Source: Vombatus ursinus (lineage: Eukaryota; Chordata; Mammalia; Diprotodontia; Vombatidae). Taken from it: DNA of 64,000 bases. The notes under the pieces are model-generated. The model did not search any database. It had not been told where the DNA came from and worked only from the letters and a program-made list of their open reading frames with translations. The translations under genes were made by a program, and so were the position numbers. The stretch spans positions 39,728,527 through 39,792,526 of the forward strand of contig NW_020954585.1 in assembly GCF_900497805.2 (NCBI RefSeq), read 5' to 3'. Positions 36,201 to 48,594 of the stretch are shown here, in pieces. The number at the start of each line of letters is the position of its first letter. Positions within the stretch are counted from its first letter, which is position 1.

Positions 36201-36845
36201 GTCAAAACCCACTAATTGTCCTTTGTGTGATTTGGTAGGCAGGTGTTTTCCCCACTTTTGTTTTGTTGTTTTGATTGGAGTAAGAGTGGACTTTAAGGGA
36301 CCCTGGTCTTTATGGGAGGATTTTCTTTGTGTTTTTAAGGTTGAAAACTATGTTCTCAACTTGAGTAACTCTACAGAAATTCTCCCCCATGAATCAAAAC
36401 AAAGAGTATCCTGAATTAAAATGAAGAGAAATTCTCATGATGCCCCTCAATCTGAACCTGCCAAGCTTTATATAGTAGTTCTTTGGAAAATGTCCCTGCA
36501 GTTAAATCCTTCCCTTGGCTGTTGGACAGGCCCAGAGAAAGTAAGACACTAAGAGGTTAAGTGACTTGCTGAAAGACATTTTAAAAGAGAAATTAACAAT
36601 CCATTTTTTTCTTTTCTTCTTTTTCTTCTCTTTTTCTCTCTCTTTTCCTCATCACCTTCTTTCTTCCTTTTCCTAAAAATGTTCAAAAAACAACATATTC
36701 AAATGTATTAAACTTTTCCTATTTTTTAAAAAAAAGGCATTTCTGAAAATTTATTTTAAACACTAACATTTTCCTTACATAAGGCATCTTTTTATTGTTG
36801 TTAAAGTATTTTCAAGAAAGGGGTCTGCAATTTTTCAAAACTTGT

Positions 36846-36894
36846 GTGCACACACACATGCATGCATACACACACACACACACATACACACAAA
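36846..36894. repeat. (CA)n-rich tract
   Basis: CA units interrupted by TG and TA. Confidence 0.85.
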
Positions 36895-37384
36895 GACACT
36901 ATAAAACAAAATTGTCTTAGCCTAAAACTGCCTTCCACACTTCAAAATACAAAGAAGGCAACAACTTAAATATCCAATTTGTTTTGTATTGCTTTGGCTT
37001 TTTCTTTACTTTCCTATGTCATCCTTTTGAACATATGAATTGCTTATTTGATCTTTCTATTCTATTTCACAGTTTCATTCTCCAGCCCAAAATGACTCTT
37101 ACTTGGGTTTCCAAACACTGTAGAAATGCTCTTTCCTAAACTTGCTGATTAACATTGATCTCCTCTATATTTTTATTTATATTGGTCTTAGTTTTTATTA
37201 ATTTTGAGTGCCCTTTTATTTTTATCATAATTGCTATTTTGTCACATGCTTATTGTTGTTTTGTAAAAAAAAATCACATTAATAATAATGTGACTATTCA
37301 TAGGACACCTTTCTCTTACAAAACTCAAAGTATGTTATGACTAATATCTGTGCCAGGTAAGAAGGGATCATTTACTAGGCACAG

Positions 37385-37505
37385 AACAATAGAAAGAGCA
37401 CAAGTATTTTAAGTTGGAGTCCCTTGGTTCAAATCTTGGCTCTGTCATTAACTACCTGTGTGACCTTGGGCAATTCATTTCATTTCTCTGCTTCAGTTTC
37501 CACAT
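37385..37505 (+). mobile_element. MIR, cut by a MAR1 SINE
   Basis: AGAAAGAGCACAAGTATTTT, ACCTGTGTGACCTTGGGCAA and TGCTTCAGTTTCCACATCCC. Confidence 0.75.
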
Positions 37506-37770
37506 CCCTTTTTGTTGTTGTTCAGTCATTTTCAGTTGTGTCTGACTCTTCATGACCCCTTCTGGGGCTTTCTTGACAAAGATACTGGATTGGTTCACCA
37601 TTTCCTTTTCCAGCTCATTTTACAGATGAGGAAACTGAGGCAAACAAGGTTAAGTAATTTGCCCAGGGTCACACAGCTAATAAGTGTATGAGGCTGCATT
37701 TTAACTCAGATCTTTCTGACTCCAGGCTTGGTACTCTATCCACTGCACTGTGCCCCCTAGTTGCCCTCCA
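37506..37770 (-). mobile_element. MAR1-type SINE, antisense, inserted in a MIR
   Basis: TTGTTGTTGTTCAGTCATTT to CCCCCTAGTTGCC. Flanks TCCACATCCCT and TCCACTTCCCT are a 1-mismatch target duplication. Confidence 0.85.
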
Positions 37771-38214
37771 CTTCCCTAAGATGATCCAATTTTTTTTTGC
37801 TCAAGTAGGAATCCAGACTTTCCTAAACCTAGTGCAAGATATTTGTCACAGGTATGTGTGATGAGGAAAGAGAGAGGGATGAGACACAAAGGAGGAATAT
37901 TTGCCCTCTTCTGCCACAACAGAGGCAGCACTGTTGTGCACAGATCTGTCCAAAGGGGAAATTAAATAGATTGTTCGTAGGAAAAGAAAGAAAATCAGGA
38001 CAGATCTTGGACATAATCTCATGCTTTTATATAATTCATCATAATCTCCCTTTTGTTTTGTTTTGTTTTGTTTTTACTTTATTTTGGTGGAAGGGGGTTT
38101 AATATCTATGCTTTTGAGGCTAGCATCACAAAGGGCATATCCTTCTACAATATGTCCCCTTGTAGATACTGTCAGAAACTGAATACTGGGATAAATAGCC
38201 CATGGGCCTAATTC

Positions 38215-38610
38215 AATATATCACTTATGTTCTCTGGGCTTCAGTTTCTTCTTAGGTAAAATGAGAGACTTGGCGTAGAAATTACCCGTAAGGTCCCTTC
38301 CCATTCTGAGTCTATCATCCTATGATTATTATGTTCCCTTGAGGTAATGTAACAATGTTGGATATCTGTCTTTTATTTGAACAGTGCTGATACTTCCATC
38401 TTAGAAATAGCAAATCTTAAAAGAAAGCTTAGAAATAGCAATGATGATGAGGGTAGTGGTGGTAGTGATCATTAATAAGAGCTAGCATATATGTAGCACT
38501 ATGTACTAGGCACTGTGCTTAGCATTTTACAATTGTTATCTCATTTATCCTCACAGCAACAGTAGGAGGTAGATGCTATTATTGTCCCCATTTTACAGAT
38601 ATATCTTGAA
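38215..38610. mobile_element. MIR fragments, sense then antisense
   Basis: 38215-38330 has TGGGCTTCAGTTTCTTCTTA (sense). 38445-38610 has TAGGCACTGTGCTTAGCATT and TGTCCCCATTTTACAGATA (antisense). Confidence 0.65.
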
Positions 38611-39501
38611 TCCCCAGGCTTTGTCTACAGAAAACTAGTCAATTGAGTATGGGGGGAGAAAAAGACAGGCAAGCTGTTGGGTTGTTCTTTTGCTTTGTTT
38701 TGTTTTCTTGGAAAGAGGTTGGTATCAGATAGGTCAAATGAACATCTGGAATTTTTTTTAACCTATTACCTAGTTATTCTGTTTTTGTGTAGAAACAATC
38801 TTAAGAGTCTGGATTCAGGTAGACTGTGATATCTTGAAAACCTAATGAGAATACTTAGCATGAGCCCTGAGCAAATCTCTGGAGGTACTCTGGCATTAAT
38901 TCAAAGTGAATCCCCTAAAGGAACTCCACTTTGGGTATAAGCTGAACTGAGCAGTCAGCTACTTTTCCTAGATCCTAAGGGTAAGTGGCAAATTAAAAAT
39001 TCATTAATCATGTTAATTGAGGCTGAGTATTAGTGCTTTGGGAAGTATACCTCCAAGTTTTAAAAAAAAAAAGTGGGTGGTTCAAATCACTAAGAGGAAA
39101 GACTAGGATCTTTTCTCATGAGAAAAGTAAAACAAAAGAAATCTGGAGTACACATGCATCACCCCCTAATGCTATGTATATCTTTGATTCTCAGCTCTCT
39201 CTCCTTGTGGTAGAGTTGGGTCATTGGCAAGCACGATAATAACAAGTAGAATGGTGGTTTTAAAAGAGACCCTCAACATTCCTGCCTCTGCTGGCATGTG
39301 GGGTTCCAATGAGGCTACCGTCTCAATAGGAATGTATCCCCGACATTCTAGCCTTTGGAGAGCACCACTTGTAGAAAGGGGCCAGTGAATCTAAAATAAG
39401 CTCTTTTAGTGAGAAAAACCAGCTGAGCGGTTGAAATCAGAAATGCAGAAGGTCACTTGCTATTTTGGAAGCTACAAGCTGGTCCTCATTTTGTAACTTC
39501 G

Positions 39502-39858
39502 CAGTTATAAACAAAGAACTGTCACCTTTCCTCTCAGTGTATTTATTTCCTATGAATATAAGCTGATTTTACCCTTTTCATATGTAGAATTAAGAAATTG
39601 GCAGATTTCTTATATAACTGCAATTTTAAACAAAGAATTGTCACCTTTCCTCTTCACATATTTATTTGCTATGAAAATAAGGTGATTTAACCCTTTTCTT
39701 ACATAGAATTAAAAAATCAGCAGATTTCTTGTATATCCTCTCAGTTATAAACAAATAATTGTCACCTTTCCTCTCAGTGTATTTATTTCCTGTGAAAATA
39801 AGCTGGTTTAATCCCTTTTGTACATAGAATTAAAAAATCAGCAGATTTTATTACAAAT
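39502..39858 (+). repeat. Three tandem copies of a 120-bp unit
   Basis: Copies start at 39502, 39621 and 39742. Each has AAACAAAGAA(C/T)TGTCACC, a TATTTATTTCCT block, GAAAATAAGCTG, an ACATAGAATTAA block and CAGCAGATTTCTT in order. Only small differences separate them. I do not recognise the unit as a known transposon. Confidence 0.92.
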
Positions 39859-39964
39859 TTTTTAACAGAGAAAACCAAGTTATTCATTTAGTAAGAAAGC
39901 TATTCATGTATTGCTTTTTGCTTACTTCTAGAATATTATGCAGGGGGAAAAGGCCATCTATTAT

Positions 39965-40222
39965 GGGCAGTGGTGAATAGTGATGGTGATGGTGGTGGTG
40001 ATAGTAGTGGTGATGATGGCAATCAATGGTTGTGATGATGGTGATGGTGGTGGTGGTGGTAGTGATGGTGATGGTGGTGGTGGTGGTGGTGGTGGTAGTG
40101 GCGATGGTGGCAATGGTGATGCTGATGGTTGTAGTGGTGGTAGTGGTAATGGTGGCGATGGTGATGATGGTGGCAATGGTGGTAATGATGGTGGTGGTGG
40201 TGATGGTGGTGGTGGTGGTAGT
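39965..40222. repeat. (GGT/GAT)n trinucleotide array, about 250 bp
   Basis: Long mixed array of GGT with GAT, AGT and GGC variants. The Gly/Val/Asp-rich ORFs over it are by-products of the repeat. Confidence 0.95.
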
Positions 40223-40261
40223 GAGAAAAGAGAGCTATGATTTCATTGATCTAGAGTGGAG

Positions 40262-40468
40262 GTGTCAAATACAGTACTAAGACCTACAACATTCCCAAGT
40301 GAGCCTAAATCAGATTAAAATGTACTTGGGAAATATTTAACCAAATAAAAATATAACAAAAACATAGATAATATTAAAATTTAAACTAAGTCACTATGAA
40401 ACCCACAGAGTTTTCTCATTTAAGTTCTAGTAGACTCCATTTCTATTTAAGTTTGATACCACTTCTGG
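40262..40468. mobile_element. Short hAT-like element, GTGTCAAA family, copy A
   Basis: Starts GGTGTCAAATACAG, has TTAACCAAATAAAAATATAA in the middle and ends TATTTAAGTTTGATACCACT, so the two ends are inverted. A second copy is at 55200-55395. Confidence 0.7.
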
Positions 40469-40564
40469 TAAAGAACTTCCTGTATCAAAGCAGAGAAATG
40501 CTTCCTCTGTAGGGTATGGTCTTAGAAAGCTTCTTGGGGGCACTAAGAAGTATAATTACAATAT

Positions 40565-40830
40565 CTAGCATTTATATAATGTTTTCTATTTGCCAGGCAC
40601 TGTGCTAAGTGCTTTACAAATATTATTTCATTTGATCTTCACAACAACCCTGGGAGGTAAGTGCTGTTATTATCCATATTTTACAGAAGAGAGAACTAAG
40701 GCAAATAGAAGTTAAGTGATTTGCCCAGGGTCATGAAGCAAATAAGTTTCTGAGGCTAGATTTGAACTCAGGACTTTCTGACTTCAGGACTTGTGCTATA
40801 TCCACTGTGTAACCTAGCTGCTTACCTAGG
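40565..40830 (-). mobile_element. MIR, near complete, antisense
   Basis: GCCAGGCACTGTGCTAAGTG, TCACAACAACCCTGGGAGGT, TTTGCCCAGGGTCATGAAGC and TGTGTAACCTAGCTGCTT. Confidence 0.85.
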
Positions 40831-41079
40831 CATTTATAGGAATGTTACATCTCTACATTATGAGATATGGGTATACCTCATTTAGACTACAAACTGCTTC
40901 AGGAGAAAAGCTTTTCATCTTTTTAAAAAAAATTTTAATTATCACATAACTTAAATTATAATGGTTGCATATTCAAAGCCATTTCTTTTGGATAAGATAG
41001 AAAAGACAACTACCATTCTGTCATGATTAAGATCCTGCTCATTTGGAAATAATTCTATTATTATCCTAGGATATAAGGA

Positions 41080-41545
41080 TCTTATTTATATAGTACTCTG
41101 ACTTATAAAGTGCTTTATTTTCATGATCTAATTTGATCCTCATGACAACTTTTCAAGGTATAGATGAGGAAACCAAAGCTCAGAGATTAGGTGATTTGCT
41201 TAGGGTCCCAGCTTGTTAGCATTAAGGTAGGATTTGAACCCAGGTATTCCTGATTCCAAGTCCAGACTATTATCTACCAGGCATCTGTGTGGTGCAATGG
41301 ATAGAGGGCTAGTTTTAGAGTCAGTGGTCCTTAGTTTAAATCTTACCTCAGATATTTACTAGCTATGTGACCCTGGGCAAAGTCACTTAACTTCCTTCAG
41401 TCTCAATTTCCTTATCTGTAAAATGGGGATAATAATAATAGCACTCACCTCACAGGATTGCTCTGAGGATCAAATGAGATGACATATGTAAAGTATTATG
41501 CAAGTGCTACACAAATGTTAGCTTTGATTACATGTAGCCTTCTAG
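41080..41545. mobile_element. Antisense MIR then near-complete sense MIR
   Basis: 41080-41262: GCTCAGAGATTAGGTGATTT. 41280-41545: GATAGAGGGCTAGTTTTAGA, TATCTGTAAAATGGGGATAA and ACAAATGTTAGCTTTGAT. Confidence 0.8.
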
Positions 41546-42434
41546 TCATTTGTTTGGGATCATTGATTAAGTCCAAAAGGGATCTCAGAGGTCATGTAGT
41601 CCAATGCCCTAATTTTACAAAGGAGGAAATATTTTCATAGGCTCCTAGTTAAAGAAATGTACTATTTCACAGATTTTTTTTCTTTAGCTTCTTTGTGGTA
41701 ACTACTTTAAGGGCCTCCAATACTTGGCAGCCTTTCAAATCAATATAAGGAATCTCTTCTTCCTTGAACTCCCTTCTTCCCCTCTCTCTCTACCTTCTGG
41801 ACCCCATATCCCTCCCCCTACACACACACAATCTCTTGAGCTAGGGGGAAACTCTTAATGTCTTTTCCAGCAGGTTCCCTTACCTATATCTTTAAGAGAA
41901 AGCAGCTTCATCCATTGACCAAAGGAGAATAGCATATGTAACTCATAAGCATCACTTCTCAGGGTGCTTGAATTCCACCTGTCAGTAAATCCTCCTGGCT
42001 GAACTCCTCAGAATCCATTATCCTGGCATGATCTTGTCCTAAGATGCTTCTGCATGCAGCAGTTTAGAGCACAGAGGCAGTTAAAGGGTCTGACACAAAG
42101 TGGGCATGAAGGAGCTCCCACAGCAATCAAAGATGGCAAAGAAAACAAGATTGCCCAGAAATGTTCTATATCCTTTGCCCTTTTGCTTCTATCTTTTGTG
42201 TCTTGACTTTCTCACATAGCTGCTCCCCGGAGAAGACTTTATATACTATTGCCTTTTCCACTCTTCTAGGCAAAGTCTTGACAGTTCCTCTGGCCCCAAG
42301 AGGCAATGAGAGAGGGCAGTGTGGCAAGGCGGGGAAAGGGACTGGACTGGACTAGTTAGAATTTTTTTCCTATTCAACCATTTTGAGTGGTGGGGCCACA
42401 GAGAGGATAACATGCCAGAAAAGAGGTATAAGAT

Positions 42435-42715
42435 TATAGATTGAGAGCTGGAAGAAACCTTAGCAGCCCTTGTATTCTTCTCTTTCATTTAACAGATGAC
42501 AAAACTGAGGCACAGGGAAGTTAAGCAAGTTGCAAAGGGTCACACAACTAGTAAGTATCTGAGTCAGGATTTTAATTTAGGTCTTCCTGACTCCAAATCC
42601 AGTATCCACTATGCTACCATCAAATCCAACCTCATTTTACAAATGAGGAAACTGAGGCTCAGAGAAATTAAAGGACTCCCCTAGTCACACAGCTAGCTAG
42701 TAAATGTTGAGGGTC
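42435..42715 (-). mobile_element. Two overlapping antisense SINE fragments
   Basis: CAGATGACAAAACTGAGGCA to CTGACTCCAAATCCAGTATC, then a second start ACAAATGAGGAAACTGAGGC. Confidence 0.7.
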
Positions 42716-43270
42716 AGACCTGACCACATACCAACTTCTAATTTCAACTTCAGTATTCTTTCCAGAAAAAAAAAAATTCGTGTTTTCATAGAATCATAGG
42801 GTATTGCAAAAGTTTTAATGTGGTTTTAAGCTTAAAATTTTAAGTTGAAAACAACACTAAGACTTTTAAGACACTGTGTGTGTGTGTGTATTTTAGATAC
42901 TTGTCATTCAGTTGAACTCATGACTTCTAAATGATGAACTATTACACTACTACTTATTCTTATTAAAATACAGATCAAGTATTGAGTGGATCCTAATTTA
43001 AGTAAAAAGGGGAGTCAGTGAAGCTGTCAGAGATATGAGTATAGGGACATTTTTTTAAGCATTGTATAAACCAGGAAGCAATACAAGTCTAGAAATGTCA
43101 AATACAAGACCATTTAGCATTATTTAGCATTTTCTAATACTTTATATTTATAGTGTTTTTGTTGCTATTTTAAGGTTCTTATTGGAAAATACATTAATCT
43201 GGAAATGCCCTTGATGTCCATGATCTTTGTTCTGCCCCTGCCTCTGTTCATAGAATTACATCTTGCTTCT

Positions 43271-43305
43271 ACACACACACACACACACACACACATACAC
43301 ACACG
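43271..43305. repeat. (AC)n microsatellite
   Basis: About 16 AC units with one AT interruption. Confidence 0.93.
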
Positions 43306-44511
43306 TGCCAAAAATTAACTAGAAATCCACAGTGAAAGAGGTAAAGGAAGAGAAACTTCTCACTGCAATTTCTAGTCAAGAACCATGATTCAAAGCTCAG
43401 GGTCTCCCAGGCACACAAAATGGAGTCCAGGGGGAACAGTAACAGGGAGTTCTGATCTTGGGACTAAATTGAAACTCAAAATGTTGGAGTGAAGAAAATC
43501 ACCCAATCTTAGAGATTAAAATAGGAAGCTTTTGGTTCATATAGGGAAGGGGATCCTTCAAGGTTTTGATCTAAGTACCCAGGAGATATTACTGGGATTG
43601 CCACGATGAGCCAAGAGGTTTCTTCTTGATTTCTTTTAATATATCATGTTTTCTGGCCAAGTTTGGAATGTCATAGTTCTAAGCCAAACACATGTTCATA
43701 GTATCCTACAGGGGAAGTTTTGTTTCTATGCAGATTTGGGACTGTTGAGACTCAAACTTTTACACACTAAATATTTCTTTCACATTTTAGCATTACTTAA
43801 CCTTAGGATAGTGGAAAAAATTATCAGTCAGGGAGAGGTTGGGACAAAAGGGTACTCCTGGATTCCATTTCATAGAGCATGGGCAACAACCTGAAGATTG
43901 AAATGCTGCCTAAAATTCTTGCCCTGTCAGAAAGGAGTTTAGTTTCCTTGCCTCCTGCATCTTCCTCAAAGTACCCACCAGCCATTCCCTCAGATAGCTG
44001 AGAGATCGTGATTTTTTTAGGGGACCTCCTACTAACCATAGCCAAATTTGAACTTCAAGGAACTGAAGACAGACGGTGCTCATTGCTGCTTTTAAAGACT
44101 TTTCATGTTTTCCAAGCTCATTTAAGATGTTTTCAAAGGAAGTGTTAAGACTGTTAGAGTATTCTTAGCCCAAACAACATAAGGCACAATTGTTTTAGTT
44201 TAATTTGATAGCAATAATGACAGTAATAATAATGTGAAATCTTTACAACTAGCAAGGATCCCAATAATGTGGGTCAGAAAACATGCAAGGGAGGGGGTAC
44301 AAGTATAAGTTCCCATCCTCTTAATGGACAGAGTGATTCTGAAAAATATCCAAGTGGATAATTTGTCTTGAGCTTTTGAGGTGGACAGAGTTTGGAGAGA
44401 AAAAAAACTTCCTGACACAATAGCGTGTTTCTAAACTGCTTTCAAACATTAAATATTTGTAAAGTTGATTTCCTTGGAGAGAGCAGTTTTATTCCCAAAC
44501 CTGCAAATTGA

Positions 44512-44727
<216 letters not shown>

Positions 44728-44874
44728 TAGAACATTTAATGGTATCTTACCATGTTGGGAAAGGGTTCTAATGGGATTGGGCAGAAGGAACAATTGAATA
44801 ATAATTTTTTTTAATCTACTGAAAGCATAGGGAGAAAGTGGTTTAAGTTTATTCAATTTGAGTCTTGGAGTCAG

Positions 44875-45325
44875 AAGCAGCCTAGTAGAGTGGAAAAGCT
44901 TTTGGCTCAGAGGGCCTGGGTTCAAACATGGAATTTGCCATTTGCTATATGTGTAACTTTTGTTGAGTCACTTCATCTCTGAACCTCAGTTTCCTCATCT
45001 GTAAAATGAAAACATGGGACTAGATAGCTTCTAAAGTCTCTACCAGCTTTGCATAGATTACGCGATAATTTTCTTGTCATATCTCATGAAGGCAAAAGAA
45101 AAGCACACTTAACTGTTTTGGAATTTTGCCTTTTTTTTCTTTTGCCTATCATTCAAATGACAATCATATCAAAGGACTATCATTGCTGATGGAGAGATTA
45201 TTTTAGTTGGTCTTGCACAAGAGACTTCACCTTTCCAAGCTTCAGTTTTCTCATCTGTAAAAATTGAGGGGCTTTCCTAGGTGATCTTAAACACCCCTTC
45301 CAGCTCTAAAGTTCTATGATAATGT
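44875..45325 (+). mobile_element. MIR and second MIR-like fragment
   Basis: 44875-45065: GAACCTCAGTTTCCTCATCT with AATGAAAACATGGGACTAGA. 45200-45325: TTCAGTTTTCTCATCTGTAA and CCCCTTCCAGCTCTAAAGTT. Confidence 0.75.
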
Positions 45326-45634
45326 TTTAGAGAAAATACAAAGTATTACAAAGAACCCTGTGGAGACCCGGGTTCTGATCCCTATAGTAGTACATGGAAG
45401 TAGTACATGGAACCTTGGGGAATTGAGGGAGTGAGACTAGACAATCTACAGTCTCCTCTCTCTCAAAAATTCTATGATCCCAGGAAATCTGGGTTGGCTT
45501 ACTCCACTATACTGTTGTGATATTAATAATGTGGTTTTCATTTGTTTAAAATGCTAGAGGGTTTTTCTTTTGTTTTTAAGGAGAGACTTCAGTTTTCTGT
45601 TAATATTGATTTTCCTTGAATGCTTTTAATCTAA

Positions 45635-46010
45635 CTTAATTCAACAAGCACTTATTACTAAATATTACTAAATAATATTTAATAATTTAATAATTAATTC
45701 ATAAAATAACTTAATAACTAAAAATTCAATATTACTATACAATATTGAATTATTATTAATTCAATAAACACCCTTAATACCTGCCAGGCACTGCACATAA
45801 TTATCTCATTTGGTCCTCATAAAAACCCTGGGAGATAGGTGTTATTATAACCTCATTTTACAGATAAGGAAACTTAGGCAAAGAGAAATAATTGACTTAC
45901 CCATGGTCACACAGCTAATGAGGTCTGAGATCAGAAAAGAACTTACGTCTTCTTAATTCCAGGACCAGTGATCTATACACTGGATCACCTAGCTCGAACT
46001 TCATTCAACT
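45635..46010 (-). mobile_element. L2/MIR antisense block with an AT-rich expansion
   Basis: TTCAACAAGCACTTATTACT, about 110 bases of TAATA-type low complexity, then TGCCAGGCACTGCACATAAT, AACCTCATTTTACAGATAAG and CCATGGTCACACAGCTAATG. Confidence 0.7.
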
Positions 46011-46439
46011 GCCTTGAACTATCCCTAGGTTAATGTTAGATTGCTAACTACCTGTAAATATTACCTGAGCTTCTACCTGCCTAGCAATTTCAACAGCTAG
46101 CATATAGTGGTCATTCAGAAGCAAGAAGGATAGCTGGGTGAAATGCCAGGTTACACGTAATCCTAAGAGTTTCTTTTACCCTAGTTAAGGAAGAAAAGTT
46201 GAATCTGTTGGATAGAGAAGAAAAAGATGGAAAAAAATAAAAGGAGAAAAGTGGCTTTGAGAAACTAGGTGTCCTAGAAGCCATTTTCCCCATTTTCATC
46301 CCTTTCACTTTCCCATGACTTTAGTCTATCAAGGTCCAAACAGAGCAGCACAATACCTTTGATACATTCACACCAAACACCCTACCTCTTATTAAGAGGA
46401 TCCTGTAAATTCCCACCTTGGGGCCCAGGGGACAGATAA

Positions 46440-46995
<556 letters not shown>

Positions 46996-47001
46996 CGCGT
47001 T

Positions 47002-47027
47002 AAAAAAAAAAAAAAAAAAAAAAAAAA
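47002..47027. repeat. A26 homopolymer
   Basis: Twenty-six A between GCGCGTT and CCCACGGG, with no SINE or processed transcript visible upstream. Confidence 0.95.
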
Positions 47028-47118
47028 CCCACGGGCTTTCAGGGAAACAAATCCAGGCTGAGTCCTGCCTCTGTGGTCAATTCCAATCATTTTAATGAAA
47101 ATAGCCTGCAGCCAGTGA

Positions 47119-47149
47119 GGGGCTGAGGGGTTGGGGCTGGGGCGGGGGG
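47119..47149 (+). promoter_or_regulatory. G-quadruplex motif
   Basis: Five G-runs of at least four on the sense strand (47119-47122, 47127-47130, 47133-47136, 47139-47142, 47144-47149) with loops of 4, 2, 2 and 1 bases. It would be present in the RORB pre-mRNA. Confidence 0.75.
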
Positions 47150-47454
47150 TGAGAGGGAGGGAGGAGAGAAAAAAAGGAAAACGGGTGCCTACTCCACCCA
47201 CAAGCACTTCACCACTCAGGAAGGAACTGAAAAAACAATCTGCTTGATGCTGGATTCAGTGATGCCCTTACTTAAGCAGGAAGGGAAATTGTCTTCCTTT
47301 CTTGAGACCCAGGAATGCATTGGTTTCTTCTCAAAACACCAGTTTAAGGAACACTGGGTTTGTCAGCATCAGACTTACCGAAATGTAGTTATTGCCAGAT
47401 CATGTGACATCCATGCACCCCTTAACTTTTGGTTTTGTGACAAATTAGGTATGT

Positions 47455-47590
47455 GACCTTCAGCAAGGTCGCCTCTCTGAACCTCAGTTTCCCCATTTGT
47501 AAAATGAGGATAACAATATTTACACTACCACCTTATTTGAGTTGAGAGGATAAAAGTTTTATAAGACTTCTGAGTACCTTAGAAATGGAA
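47455..47590 (+). mobile_element. MIR fragment
   Basis: GACCTTCAGCAAGGTCGCC, AACCTCAGTTTCCCCATTTG and AAATGAGGATAACAATATTT. Confidence 0.75.
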
Positions 47591-47727
47591 GTTCCAAAAT
47601 GGTTCTTTTCTGACACTAGCCCAGTTATTTAGCACACTCTACCTCTTGAAATTATTTTGCACTTACATTACAAAGTTATGTATCCCTCGCAGTAAAAGGT
47701 TCCCTCAGAGACAATTGTTTTGACACG

Positions 47728-47985
47728 TAAGTTGTTGTTCAGTAGTTTTTAGTCATATCTGACTCTTTATGACCCCATTTGGGTTTTGGTTTGGTTTGGG
47801 TTTTTTGGGCAAAGATACTGGAGTGGTTTGCCATTTCCTTCTCCAACTCATTTTACAGATAAGGAAACTGAGGCAAACCAGGGTCACACAGCTAGTAAAT
47901 GTCTAAGGCCAGATTTGAACTCAGGAAGATGTGTCTTCCTAACTCTAGGCCTGGCATTCTATCTACTGTACCACCTAGCTGTCTA
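47728..47985 (-). mobile_element. MAR1-type SINE, antisense
   Basis: GTTGTTGTTCAGTAGTTTTT, AAAGATACTGGAGTGGTTTG and CTACTGTACCACCTAGCTGT. A GGTTTT-rich run is inserted near its 3' end. Confidence 0.85.
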
Positions 47986-47989
47986 ATTT

Positions 47990-48375
47990 GGGCACATAGT
48001 AGGTGCTTAATAAATAGCTGCTTAGTTACATCGCATTAAATTGAATTGAATTGAATTACTTGGTAGTTAAGGCTAGAAAAAATGGCTGGAAGTTACCAGA
48101 GTCAGTGAAGGTAGGTTTTCAAAATGTTCTGAGTATCCCTAAGGAAATAAGTTCAAGACTATTTTTTTCTTACATTATAAATAAGTAGGGTCTCCCAGAT
48201 GGACTTTGAATGACTGGGGGAATGGTTGCTGTTTCCCTGCCCTGCCAGTCAGTAGAATGTAATCCCCTTGAGAAGGGGGACTATTTTGTTTTTGTCTTTG
48301 TATCTCTGGGACTTAACACCTGTACCAGATATGTAGTAGGGGCATAATGAATCTTTGTTGATTCTAATTGAATTG
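47990..48375 (+). mobile_element. Two L2 3' termini
   Basis: 47990-48060: GCACATAGTAGGTGCTTAAT with (ATTGA)n tail. 48255-48375: AGAATGTAATCCCCTTGAGA and GGACTTAACACCTGTACCAG. Confidence 0.7.
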
Positions 48376-48594
48376 AGAAGTAGAACTTTCCCCAAGTTTA
48401 CAGAATGTTCCATGATAGGAATCTGAACTTCCTAGTGGTGAAGATCCTTTCTTAATGGATCCTATAGTCCCTAGGAGTGTGATAGAACAGGGGTCTAGCT
48501 AGACATATGAAGAATATCAGTGAAAGCAATAGGTATTGTGGAAAAGTTCCATGTCCCATTTGTTGCCCACAGTAATTATGACCAAGGACTTTGA

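Noticed and set aside
39980-40280. Gly/Val/Asp-rich ORFs of 80-86 codons
   Set aside because: They are frames through the GGT/GAT array, with no start context, splice signal or non-repeat content.
47002-47027. A26 run as the tail of a processed pseudogene
   Set aside because: No coding or SINE sequence precedes it and no flanking duplication is visible.
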